NCBI GenBank assembly: GCA_945860225.1
Contig: CAMAPT010000015.1
Span: 31,232-95,231 of the forward strand
Reading direction: 5' to 3'
Origin: Chitinophaga pinensis
Lineage (GTDB): Bacteria; Bacteroidota; Bacteroidia; B-17B0; Aurantibacillaceae
Length of the DNA stretch: 64,000 nucleotides
Positions 44,584-52,631 of this stretch are shown piece after piece. The first letter of the stretch is position 1, and the number at the start of each line of letters is the position of its first letter. A program made the translations under genes and the position numbers. Under the pieces are notes generated by a model. The model saw only the letters and a program-made list of their open reading frames with translations, was not told where the DNA came from and searched no databases.

Positions 44584-45189
44584 ATGAGTAATTTACCTTT
44601 AGAAACCACTATAAATCTAATTTTAAAACGCAGTATAGACGTTATAGTATCGTTAACTGTCATCTTTCTTTTTCTATCTTGGTTCATTCCCATTTTAGCT
44701 ATTATTATAAAACTTACATCTAGAGGTCCCGTATTTTTTATACAAAAACGAAGTGGGAAAAACGGCGTTTTGTTTAATTGTATTAAACTAAGAAGTATGT
44801 ATCCCAATGCTTTAGCCAATCAACAACAAGCAACAGAAAATGATAACAGGATAACCTGGATAGGTAAATTTCTGAGAAAGTTTAGTTTAGATGAATTGCC
44901 TCAATTTATAAATGTGTTAATTGGTCAAATGTCAATTATAGGTCCACGTCCGCATATGCTGAAACACACTGAAACATATTCTGAAATCGTAGAGGACTAT
45001 ATGGATCGGTTACATGTAAAGCCTGGCATTACAGGTCTTTCTCAAGTAATGGGATATAGAGGTGAAATAAAAAACAGAACAATGATTGCTAACCGAGTTA
45101 GACTAGATATTTTTTACATCAAAAAATGGAGCATAGGATTAGATATGCATATTGCAATGAAAACGGTTAAATTAATGCTAATGGGTTGA
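44584..45189 (+). CDS. Initiating sugar-phosphate transferase (WcaJ/PglC type)
   Basis: Monotopic polyprenyl-phosphate sugar-1-phosphate transferase that starts the repeat unit on undecaprenyl phosphate, 201 residues. It has one re-entrant hydrophobic helix (about 18-40). Motifs are PVFFIQKRSGKNG, FNCIKLRSM, FSLDELPQFINVLIGQMSI, IGPRPHML and KPGITGLSQVMGYRGE. It lacks the N-terminal extra helices of full WcaJ and is of the short catalytic type. It is the last gene of the plus-strand operon. The sugar is unknown. Confidence 0.92.
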   Translation: MSNLPLETTINLILKRSIDVIVSLTVIFLFLSWFIPILAIIIKLTSRGPVFFIQKRSGKNGVLFNCIKLRSMYPNALANQQQATENDNRITWIGKFLRKFSLDELPQFINVLIGQMSIIGPRPHMLKHTETYSEIVEDYMDRLHVKPGITGLSQVMGYRGEIKNRTMIANRVRLDIFYIKKWSIGLDMHIAMKTVKLMLMG

Positions 45190-45533
45190 TGTTTTTTCTC
45201 TTAATTAATGGTCTTGACTTATAATAATTAATCCCATCATTAGATACAAAGACATAACAAATTTCTGGAGATTTTGATTTTATTTCCGCCTCTTTAGAAC
45301 CATTTTGCCATAAATAATATTTGAATGACTGTTTAGTTTTTAAAATAAATTCATCATTGTTTTGTATAATCTCTAAAGTTGGTTGATCTAATTTAAAGGG
45401 AAGATTTTTGTAATAATAAGCTCTGTAAGAAATCAATGTATGAGCCAATAGCTAATAAGGCTAAAGGCATGGTATAAAATACCGCTTGAGGATTGTATAA
45501 TATAACGGTATGTTTCAATTTATTTAAGTTATA
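45167..45533 (-). pseudogene. Decayed membrane-protein gene remnant (frameshifted)
   Basis: Two minus-strand frames carry protein-like sequence that should join. The upstream frame reads NPQAVFYTMPLALLAIGS, a membrane helix continuing to IDFLQ, and then stops. The other frame continues from about 45445 with SYRAYYYKNLPFKLDQPT and ends at 45167 after 93 codons; it has only a TTG as a possible start and a stop just upstream. A frameshift near 45420-45440 would connect them. The head of the gene is absent, cut off near the SPASM gene stop. It may be the C-terminus of a membrane glycosyltransferase or similar protein; the family is not identified. Confidence 0.45.
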
Positions 45534-45542
45534 TTATAATTA

Positions 45543-46625
45543 CTAATTCGAAAAAGCACTACAACACCTACTGCAAGCAGGCAACAAGCCGCCTTCATTA
45601 GTTATATCCTTTCTGAATTTAGCAATCATACTACTGTTCCAAATTTCTTTTAAATTATTTTTATACAAATTTCCAATAGTTAAATTATAACATCTACCAT
45701 GTGCGGGTATTACATCACCATTAGATTTAATCATCATTGCTTGAAAAATATCATAACATTTTTTACCATATAGTTTTTCTGGCTCATGATAAAAAGAATG
45801 TAAGACCTCAAAATCATTAATATCTGGAGAAAAAGAAACTTTAAAATTATAATTAACCTTATTTATTTCTTTAATTTCAGAATGCAAAATTTTTAAATCA
45901 TAAGCATTCAAGTCAATGTCTTTCATATTAGAGGCCGTAGCATGGTATTCTGTTCCAAAACTCATATTATGGTCATCAGCAACATGATCAGGAGTATAAT
46001 TAGTATGCATAAATCCAATATTTTCTAATGGATATTCTTTAAAGTAATCTAAAAATTCTTTTAAACGACCAATATTCCATTGAGTAATAACACAATAAAT
46101 AGAAATTTTCGGGTGTTTTTTTTGAGACAATAAATAATCAATTCCTTCTACAGCTTTTTCAAATGATTTATTATAACCTCTAATCTCGTTATGTATATCA
46201 GCGGGCCCATCTAACGAAATATATAATTCTTTTAAATCAGCATCAATTAATTTATCAGCCCATTTTTTTAATGATAATGCATTAGTAGTTACGCTTGTAA
46301 ATAATTTTTTAGATGAAGCATATTTTAAAGTTTCGTATAATTGGCTATAAACTAATGGCTCCGTAAATGCGTATCCTAGTTTCACATTCGGGTAAAACAA
46401 TGCAGCTTGGTCAGCAATTTTTTTAAATAACTCCAATGGCATGTGCAAAGGAGTGGTGCCAACTAAATTTTGATAAAAATTACTTTCATTGTAATCTACG
46501 CCAACATCACACATCTTACAATGTAAATTGCAGGTATTATTGACTCCTAAAACAAGCCAATCGGGGCCATAAAATAATTTACGGGGATAATATTTCTGGT
46601 TGTATAATTTAAATTTGTTTATCAT
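45543..46625 (-). CDS. Radical SAM protein with SPASM-type C-terminus
   Basis: 360 residues. The radical SAM cluster motif CNLHCKMC (Cys32, 36, 39) is near the N-terminus. LKELYISLDGPADIHNEIRG is the typical barrel segment. The C-terminal CYDIFQAMMIKSNGDVIPAHG, with NLTIGNLYKNNLKEIW and CSRCC, is the SPASM/twitch layout that binds further clusters. SPASM enzymes modify peptides or sugars (for example dehydrogenation of alcohols). In this locus a modified aminoglycoside-like or sugar substrate is possible; unproven. Confidence 0.88.
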   Translation of the reverse strand: MINKFKLYNQKYYPRKLFYGPDWLVLGVNNTCNLHCKMCDVGVDYNESNFYQNLVGTTPLHMPLELFKKIADQAALFYPNVKLGYAFTEPLVYSQLYETLKYASSKKLFTSVTTNALSLKKWADKLIDADLKELYISLDGPADIHNEIRGYNKSFEKAVEGIDYLLSQKKHPKISIYCVITQWNIGRLKEFLDYFKEYPLENIGFMHTNYTPDHVADDHNMSFGTEYHATASNMKDIDLNAYDLKILHSEIKEINKVNYNFKVSFSPDINDFEVLHSFYHEPEKLYGKKCYDIFQAMMIKSNGDVIPAHGRCYNLTIGNLYKNNLKEIWNSSMIAKFRKDITNEGGLLPACSRCCSAFSN

Positions 46626-46678
46626 TAAAACTATTAACTATAAAACATGCTTGAAAACATTAAAACACAATATAGATT

Positions 46679-46686
46679 CAAATATA
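46679..46686 (-). promoter_or_regulatory. -7 box of the SPASM radical SAM gene
   Basis: TATATTTG on the minus strand matches TAnnTTTG and lies 53 bases upstream of the ATG. Confidence 0.4.
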
Positions 46687-46735
46687 AGTTATATTTAATT
46701 GAAAATGAATATCTTTAATTTATAGTAAAAACGGT

Positions 46736-47267
46736 ATGTTTAAAAATATAAAAGTTGTTATGTGTGTATGTTTGCTTCTGTCTAAACTCATGAATCAAGC
46801 ACAAATTTTATTTGACAATGCAAACTCATCTAAAGTACTAAAACAATCAAAATCTTTAATCTATAAATTAGATTCGATTAATTGGACTGCTGAAAATACA
46901 TGGGAATACATTCAATGCTTTTTTTGTTCGGGAATGGGTAACTATCATGCGATATCCAATCAGTATAATTTAATAAATTACGTCAAATCATTTCGACCTT
47001 ATCCAGGCTTATCTATAGTTGATTATACTAAAAATACGTTATTAGATATTATTTTTCAAGATTCAGTTATTAATTATCGCGTAAAAAACATATCAGGTAT
47101 GGATGAACTATGTCGAAGTTATGATTTGCTCGTTACCAATTGATACAGAAAAAAATAATTTCAACATTTATAACTATAAAGGTGAAAAAATCAACTCACC
47201 TCAATTTGGAGAAACCTACCTTATTATAAATGGAAAGGGACATATCAAAACCATTATTTGGAAATAG
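46736..47267 (+). pseudogene. Secreted protein gene interrupted by a frameshift
   Basis: The frame from 46736 encodes a signal peptide (VVMCVCLLLSKLMNQAQ) and about 120 residues, then stops at 47141-47143. The +1 frame continues with convincing protein to 47267 (CSLPIDTEKNNFNIYNYKG, then FGETYLIINGKG). The switch falls near 47095-47115. Joined, the product is about 175 residues, exported, and ends 3 bases before the deacetylase ATG. I do not recognise the family. It may be a true pseudogene, a slippage site or a sequencing error. Confidence 0.55.
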
Positions 47268-47270
47268 TTA

Positions 47271-48284
47271 ATGAAAATTACTAATCATAAATTAAAAAAA
47301 ATATCAAAAAAAATTAATGAGTTTATAATAAATTCATCATACTTGTTATTTGATAAAACCCCTCGATTTATTGAAGATGCCAGAGGTGTGAGGATAATTG
47401 TTTACCATGGAATATGCGATGAAAAACCTCATTTATTTAATTCAAGATTTATTACTGCAAAACAATTTGAATTACATTTAAAATTATTAAAAAAATATTA
47501 CAATCTTATATCCTACCAAGATTTAATAACTAATAAATTGTCGTACGAAAAATTAAATGTCCTTATTACTTTTGATGATGGTTTAAAAAACAATTCCTTA
47601 CTAGCAATTCCATTACTTACAAATTACAAAATTCCTGCTATGTTTTTTGTAACAGCTATACAAAAGCAATCGTTGCCTTTTATCTTCAACGATATAATAG
47701 ATATAGCTTCTTACATAGGACCAAAAACCATATTAATTAATAAAGAAGTATTTTATAAGAAAAAAATTAATATCCATCTACGCTACGTAAACAAAGAAAA
47801 GATACTACTATCGAATAAATATCATTCAGCAAATTATCAAATAAGGGAACAAGTGCTTAAACAAATATTTGAAAAAATTAATGTGAACGAGTTTAATAAT
47901 TACAGTCAATATTGTGAATTAATGAACGAATATGACATTAGATCTATTTCAGAACATCCTCTTTTCAAAATAGCTAGTCATGGTTTTCTCCATTCAGATT
48001 TAACCAGTTTAAATTCCCAAGAAATACATGAAGAATTAGAATCATCAAAAAAATATCTCTCATCTATTACAAACGAAAGTTGTAAAAGTATTGCTTTTCC
48101 TTATGGAAACTATAATAAAGAAGTTTTAAATGCTTGTTATAATTTAGAATTTAAAAACACTTTTAAAACCGAAAAACATGATGAAGAAAAAGAAGGAGTA
48201 ACTGTTTTTAAACGCCAAACCATTAATCCTTTTATATCTCCAATTTTACAAATGTACTATCTCGCAAAAAACAATTATGAGTAA
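47271..48284 (+). CDS. Polysaccharide deacetylase (NodB/CE4) family protein
   Basis: 337 residues. VYHGICDEKP opens the CE4 barrel; LITFDDGLKNN is motif 1 with the catalytic Asp and metal Asp; ASHGFLHSDL gives the HxxxH metal site; AFPYGNYN is a later motif. It removes N-acetyl groups from polysaccharide. An insertion of about 80 residues between motifs 1 and 2 is longer than usual. No signal peptide is obvious. It overlaps the GNAT gene by 8 bases. Confidence 0.88.
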   Translation: MKITNHKLKKISKKINEFIINSSYLLFDKTPRFIEDARGVRIIVYHGICDEKPHLFNSRFITAKQFELHLKLLKKYYNLISYQDLITNKLSYEKLNVLITFDDGLKNNSLLAIPLLTNYKIPAMFFVTAIQKQSLPFIFNDIIDIASYIGPKTILINKEVFYKKKINIHLRYVNKEKILLSNKYHSANYQIREQVLKQIFEKINVNEFNNYSQYCELMNEYDIRSISEHPLFKIASHGFLHSDLTSLNSQEIHEELESSKKYLSSITNESCKSIAFPYGNYNKEVLNACYNLEFKNTFKTEKHDEEKEGVTVFKRQTINPFISPILQMYYLAKNNYE

Positions 48285-49161
48285 TTATAATTTCATACAA
48301 CTCAATAATGAAAATATAGGACATTTATACACTCTGTACGAGTTAGTTTATCAAAAAAAATGTGCTGATAATTTATTTGATTATAAATACGAAACACAAA
48401 ATTATAAGAGAAAATCCATTGGCATAATTGCTATGCATAATAATCAACCTGTTGGGTTTTATGGAATTGTATCGATGATGTTCTCAATAAATAGAGAAGC
48501 AGTTCAAGGAGGGCAAGTGTGTGATAATATGATCCATCCTGAATACAGATCTGCAAAATTATTCGTGGAATTGGGAAAACAATCTTTAGCTCTTGCAAAT
48601 ACAAATGGGATTCATTTTGTTATAGGATTTCCAAATCAAAACAGTTATCTAGCATCTGTAAAACTGCTTGGATTTGAATATTTAGAGATGATGAACCGCT
48701 ACGAAATTCATTTCTCAAAATCTTTATTTAAAAGATTAAATAACAAATTGAAATTGATAAGATTTAAAAAATCTTATCATACAATTGAAAATTCATTAAT
48801 CAATGAAGGATTTGATGGCGTTATATATGGTAGCAATTTTATAAACTATAAATCATTTCATAATAACAAATTGATACAAAGTAATCAATTTACATTTTGG
48901 GTTAATTACACCAATCAATTATGGCTTGGAGCTATCTCAAAACACAACGATAACACTTACGACAATTTAATTGAAACATTAGAAAAAACATTTAAAAAAC
49001 CATCTTTAACCTATATCGTATCAGGAGGAACAAAAATTAATGAGTATTTAGAAAAAAAATATCAAGCACAAAAAGGATTTCCAGTTCTTGTGAAAAATTT
49101 ATCCAATAAATATTCACTTACAAATTTAAAATTTCAGTTTTGCGACAATGATATCTTTTAA
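48277..49161 (+). CDS. GNAT-family acyltransferase
   Basis: 294 residues. The N-terminal half has the GNAT fold: QPVGFYGIVSMM, CDNMIHPEYRSAKLFVELG (acetyl-CoA pyrophosphate loop region, weakly conserved) and GFPNQNSYLASVKLLGF. A second domain fills the C-terminal half (WVNYTNQLWLGAISKH). Translationally coupled with a deacetylase, so it may re-acylate amino groups that the deacetylase exposes. That link is inferred from the gene pair. Confidence 0.78.
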   Translation: MSNYNFIQLNNENIGHLYTLYELVYQKKCADNLFDYKYETQNYKRKSIGIIAMHNNQPVGFYGIVSMMFSINREAVQGGQVCDNMIHPEYRSAKLFVELGKQSLALANTNGIHFVIGFPNQNSYLASVKLLGFEYLEMMNRYEIHFSKSLFKRLNNKLKLIRFKKSYHTIENSLINEGFDGVIYGSNFINYKSFHNNKLIQSNQFTFWVNYTNQLWLGAISKHNDNTYDNLIETLEKTFKKPSLTYIVSGGTKINEYLEKKYQAQKGFPVLVKNLSNKYSLTNLKFQFCDNDIF

Positions 49162-49162
49162 C

Positions 49163-50191
49163 TTAATGACCAATTTTATTCAGTAAATTAATCGAGGCTT
49201 CTAAAACTTCATCGGGTTTAATCCTAACCAAACATTTTATTTCATCAAATTTACATTGCCATAACATACAATCGCCACAAGGCAAATCGGATGAGTTAAA
49301 AATAAATGTATGTGGTAAATTAGGATTTGTCCAATCATTTCTAGTAGATCCAAATATACCAATAGTTGGTGCGCCAACAATATAAGCGGCATGCATTAAT
49401 CCTGAATCTTCAGATAAAACTAATTTTACGCGTTTAAGCACGTGTAATACTTCTATAAATTCGGTTTTGCCGACTAAATCTATCAACAAGTCACCTAATT
49501 TACTTTTCAAATAATCTGATTTACATTTAAGACTTTCTAAACCAAAAATTAAAAACTTAGAATTTGGATTTACATTTTTGTTCCAAAGTTTACAAAAATC
49601 TACATAATTATCTAAATTCCAATTTCTATTTTCAAAAGCACCTGCGGGATTAATTACGACATATTCCATACTTAAATCAAGATTTAATTTTTTATATAAA
49701 TTTTCAATATCAAAAAATTTAAACTCAGTAAGTTTTGTAAATTCCACAGCTGCAAGTTGTAAAGCATTTATTGTATTTTGGTAACGTTTTCCTGCATATA
49801 TTGAAGATGATGTATCAAATAATGAGTATGTTTTTATATAAAGAAGTTTTCGAATGAGATGAGATAATTTATGATTTTGTAAATCAATAAAAACATCGTA
49901 CCGTTTAAAAAAAAGCTTAGGATATAATCTCAAAAATGACAAGAATTGCGTTTTGTAATTTCGTCCGCCTTTTATAATATACACATTACTAAAAATAGTG
50001 ACGCTCTGAGGAATACTCATCGCCTCTTCTCTTACAATAAAATCCAACTCAACATCACTATTTAATTTATTTCTTAAATCTTGTAAATACGGAAGAGTAC
50101 CAACAACATCACCAGTAGCTTGGAGCCTTATTACCAAAATCCGTTTTATAGGTTTATGTGTGTTGTTTATTTTAAAAGTGACAGTTGACAT
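49163..50191 (-). CDS. Family 9 glycosyltransferase (heptosyltransferase-like)
   Basis: 342 residues of the GT9 family, which adds heptose or similar sugars to lipopolysaccharide core. RILVIRLQATGDVVGTLPYL and VINPAGAFENRNWNLDNYV are typical N- and mid-domain motifs. SEDSGLMHAAYIVGAPTIG, then FGSTRNDW, is the sugar-nucleotide binding region. It carries CGDCMLWQC near the C-terminus, possibly a Cys pair. Third gene of the pyrC-like/GT4/GT9 unit. Confidence 0.9.
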   Translation of the reverse strand: MSTVTFKINNTHKPIKRILVIRLQATGDVVGTLPYLQDLRNKLNSDVELDFIVREEAMSIPQSVTIFSNVYIIKGGRNYKTQFLSFLRLYPKLFFKRYDVFIDLQNHKLSHLIRKLLYIKTYSLFDTSSSIYAGKRYQNTINALQLAAVEFTKLTEFKFFDIENLYKKLNLDLSMEYVVINPAGAFENRNWNLDNYVDFCKLWNKNVNPNSKFLIFGLESLKCKSDYLKSKLGDLLIDLVGKTEFIEVLHVLKRVKLVLSEDSGLMHAAYIVGAPTIGIFGSTRNDWTNPNLPHTFIFNSSDLPCGDCMLWQCKFDEIKCLVRIKPDEVLEASINLLNKIGH

Positions 50192-50193
50192 GT

Positions 50194-51255
50194 CTATTGA
50201 TATAATGCCATTATTTTTTTCGCCGAATCATCTATCAAATTATAAACTACTCTACGTGGCTTTAAATCATTGGTATTTAGATAGTACTGTAGCTTACTAA
50301 TTAATTCTTCTTTATTTGTAGAAAAATAAAATTCGTTATAGTTTAAGAAAGATGGGTTACAAGTGCTTGCCACAAAACAACCACTGTAAAGCGCTTCAAA
50401 CAGAACAGAGCAACTTCCTTCGTAATTAGAAGTATGTAGAACCGTTTTACTTTCACTCATTAATTTCAATATTTTCGAATGACTAACTAAACCTAATAAT
50501 GTAATGTTTTCGTGTAATCCTAATTCATTAATTAAATGTTGTAGTTTATTAAACTCAACGCCATTTCCTGCAATAGCTGTTTTAATGTTTGGGTAATTTT
50601 TTTTTAGTTCACTAATAATTTGAATAAACAAACTATAATTTTTTATTGGTATTAATGATCCTACCCCTAAAACATCTATTGCTCGTTCTCCACTATTCAT
50701 ATCAGGAAAAAGATTCTCAGTAACTCCATTCTCAATAATATACTGTGGCTTAATGCCATAGTTTTTCTCAAATTCTTCTTGTAAAAATGGGCTCAATGCT
50801 GCTAATTCATTTGGCGTTGCTTTTATTCGGTTAGCATATTTATTTTCCAGCTTGACATCTTGACCTTGCAACCAAGAAATGTGGTTTAGTTTATTTCGTT
50901 TGGCAAATATGCTTCCTAACAAAGCACATTCTGTATGAAAAATGCTAAGGATACCAATTAGATTTGATGTTTTATAGATCTTTCTTAACTGATAATAGGC
51001 TTTTACCCATGTTATAAGTCTAGATAATTTTGATTTGTTTTTCCCACCTAAACCAATAACTCTTACCTCATTCCAATAATAATCTTGTTTAGTATAAGGA
51101 TATTGAAATGTGATTATTATAATACTTTCAGGAGAATATAGTTTTATAAAAGATTGAACAAATTGCTGAATGAGAGGTAAACAGGTTGTATCATGTTCGT
51201 TTTCTGGAAATCCAGGAGTTAATATAACAATACATGGCGCCGCTTCTCTTTGCAT
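50194..51255 (-). CDS. Family 4 glycosyltransferase
   Basis: 353 residues. The N-terminal domain starts at CIVILTPGFPENEHDTTCLP and the donor domain has GVGSLIPIKNYSLFIQII and HTSNYEGSCSVLFEALYSG (Ex7E). Separated by 2-3 bases from its neighbours on both sides, between the dihydroorotase-like gene and the GT9 gene. It probably acts in the lipopolysaccharide core or O-antigen. Donor unknown. Confidence 0.9.
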   Translation of the reverse strand: MQREAAPCIVILTPGFPENEHDTTCLPLIQQFVQSFIKLYSPESIIIITFQYPYTKQDYYWNEVRVIGLGGKNKSKLSRLITWVKAYYQLRKIYKTSNLIGILSIFHTECALLGSIFAKRNKLNHISWLQGQDVKLENKYANRIKATPNELAALSPFLQEEFEKNYGIKPQYIIENGVTENLFPDMNSGERAIDVLGVGSLIPIKNYSLFIQIISELKKNYPNIKTAIAGNGVEFNKLQHLINELGLHENITLLGLVSHSKILKLMSESKTVLHTSNYEGSCSVLFEALYSGCFVASTCNPSFLNYNEFYFSTNKEELISKLQYYLNTNDLKPRRVVYNLIDDSAKKIMALYQ

Positions 51256-51258
51256 CTA

Positions 51259-52521
51259 TTACAAATACATGTTTTTATTGACAATGCCAATCACATCACC
51301 TTTTAATTCCTTGCCAATAAACCCAGAATTTTTATTGGAAGAAAATATATGTGATTTTTCAAAAATGTATTTTTGATTTGGATTAAACAGGGTTAGATTT
51401 GCCTCTGCACCTTCTGTTATAGATAGGGCTTTTAAACCCAAAATAGCACGTGGCTTTTGGGTTAATGTTTCAATGATACACTCTAAAGATATTTTTGAAC
51501 CAAGGGCTGTGTTTAATACGCCGAAGCAGCTTTCTAAACCAATCATACCATTATCGGCTAAGTCAAATTCTAGGTCTTTGCTCTCAATGTCTTGCGGATT
51601 GTGGTCACTTACAATAACATCAATAGTTCCGTCGGATATTCCTTTTTTAAGCGCTTCTATGTCTTCTTTTGTTCTTAATGGTGGGTTCACTTTGAAGTTA
51701 GTGTCAAATCCTTCGAGTGCAGTTTCATCCAATAATAAATTATAAGCAGCAACTCCGCAAGTAATATTTAATTTTTTTGATTTTGCTTTTTTAATCAATT
51801 CTACACTTCCTTTGGTGCTGATAGTTGGTATGTGCATTTTTCCATTGGTGTATTCCAAAATTTGGATATTACGTTGCAACATAATTTCTTCAGCTAGGGC
51901 TGGTATTCCTTTTAGGCCTAATCGGGTAGAGATGACTCCTTCATTCATCAATCCATCGTGTGAAATTGTTTTGTCGTCGCAGTGTGTAATAATAAAACTA
52001 TTTATGTTGTCAGAGTATTGAAGTGCCCTTAATATCAATCCAGCATCCTTAATAGGTTTTTTATAATCGCTAAATGCAACAGCACCCGACAATTGCATAT
52101 CGTACATTTCTGATAAATCTTTGCCTTCTTGATTGTCGCTAATGGTGCCGATGGGAAATATATCAACTAAGGATGATTTTGATTTATGAATAACGTATTC
52201 AATTTGTGCCTTATTAGATAAAGGTGGGTTTGTTCCGCTCATTAAAGCAATACCTGTAAATCCTCCTTTTGCAGCTGCGCGTAGTCCAACCTCTAGGGTT
52301 TCTTTATGCTCATTTCCCGGATCACATAAATTAACTTGCATATCTATCCAACCTGTCGAAATATGTAAATCAGTTCCTTCAATGGTTTTTATGCCTTTTT
52401 CAGGATTAATATTTTTTTTGATTTGGACAATAACTCCTTTTTCTATTAAAATATCAACTGTTTTTTTGTGATGAATGCTCGAAGAATCTACAACGGTTGC
52501 CTGTTTTATTAATATATTCAT
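51259..52521 (-). CDS. Dihydroorotase-like protein with a degenerate metal site
   Basis: 420 residues of the cyclic amidohydrolase family, class I dihydroorotase group. The family's DxHxHxR at the end of the first strand reads D60-M-Q-V-N-L-C, so both metal-binding His and the substrate-binding Arg are missing. Elsewhere the fold is well kept: ITHCDDKTIS, VSDHNPQDIES and GLESCFGVLNTAL. Similar inactive homologues (PyrC' or PyrX) serve as partners of aspartate transcarbamoylase in other bacteria. A catalytic dihydroorotase presumably lies elsewhere. It leads a transcript with two glycosyltransferases. Confidence 0.85.
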   Translation of the reverse strand: MNILIKQATVVDSSSIHHKKTVDILIEKGVIVQIKKNINPEKGIKTIEGTDLHISTGWIDMQVNLCDPGNEHKETLEVGLRAAAKGGFTGIALMSGTNPPLSNKAQIEYVIHKSKSSLVDIFPIGTISDNQEGKDLSEMYDMQLSGAVAFSDYKKPIKDAGLILRALQYSDNINSFIITHCDDKTISHDGLMNEGVISTRLGLKGIPALAEEIMLQRNIQILEYTNGKMHIPTISTKGSVELIKKAKSKKLNITCGVAAYNLLLDETALEGFDTNFKVNPPLRTKEDIEALKKGISDGTIDVIVSDHNPQDIESKDLEFDLADNGMIGLESCFGVLNTALGSKISLECIIETLTQKPRAILGLKALSITEGAEANLTLFNPNQKYIFEKSHIFSSNKNSGFIGKELKGDVIGIVNKNMYL

Positions 52522-52631
52522 ATGGTTAGGGAAGGTTCTATATTTTTAAATTACAAAATAATGATGAACATGAATATTTGATACGCATCGGTTAAAACAT
52601 GTTAGATTATTATATGCGTTAGAATTCGTTA

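Noticed and set aside
28648..51255. Polysaccharide locus as a prophage or integrative element
   Set aside because: No integrase, transposase, tRNA-end duplication or direct repeats at its ends; it looks like an ordinary antigen locus.
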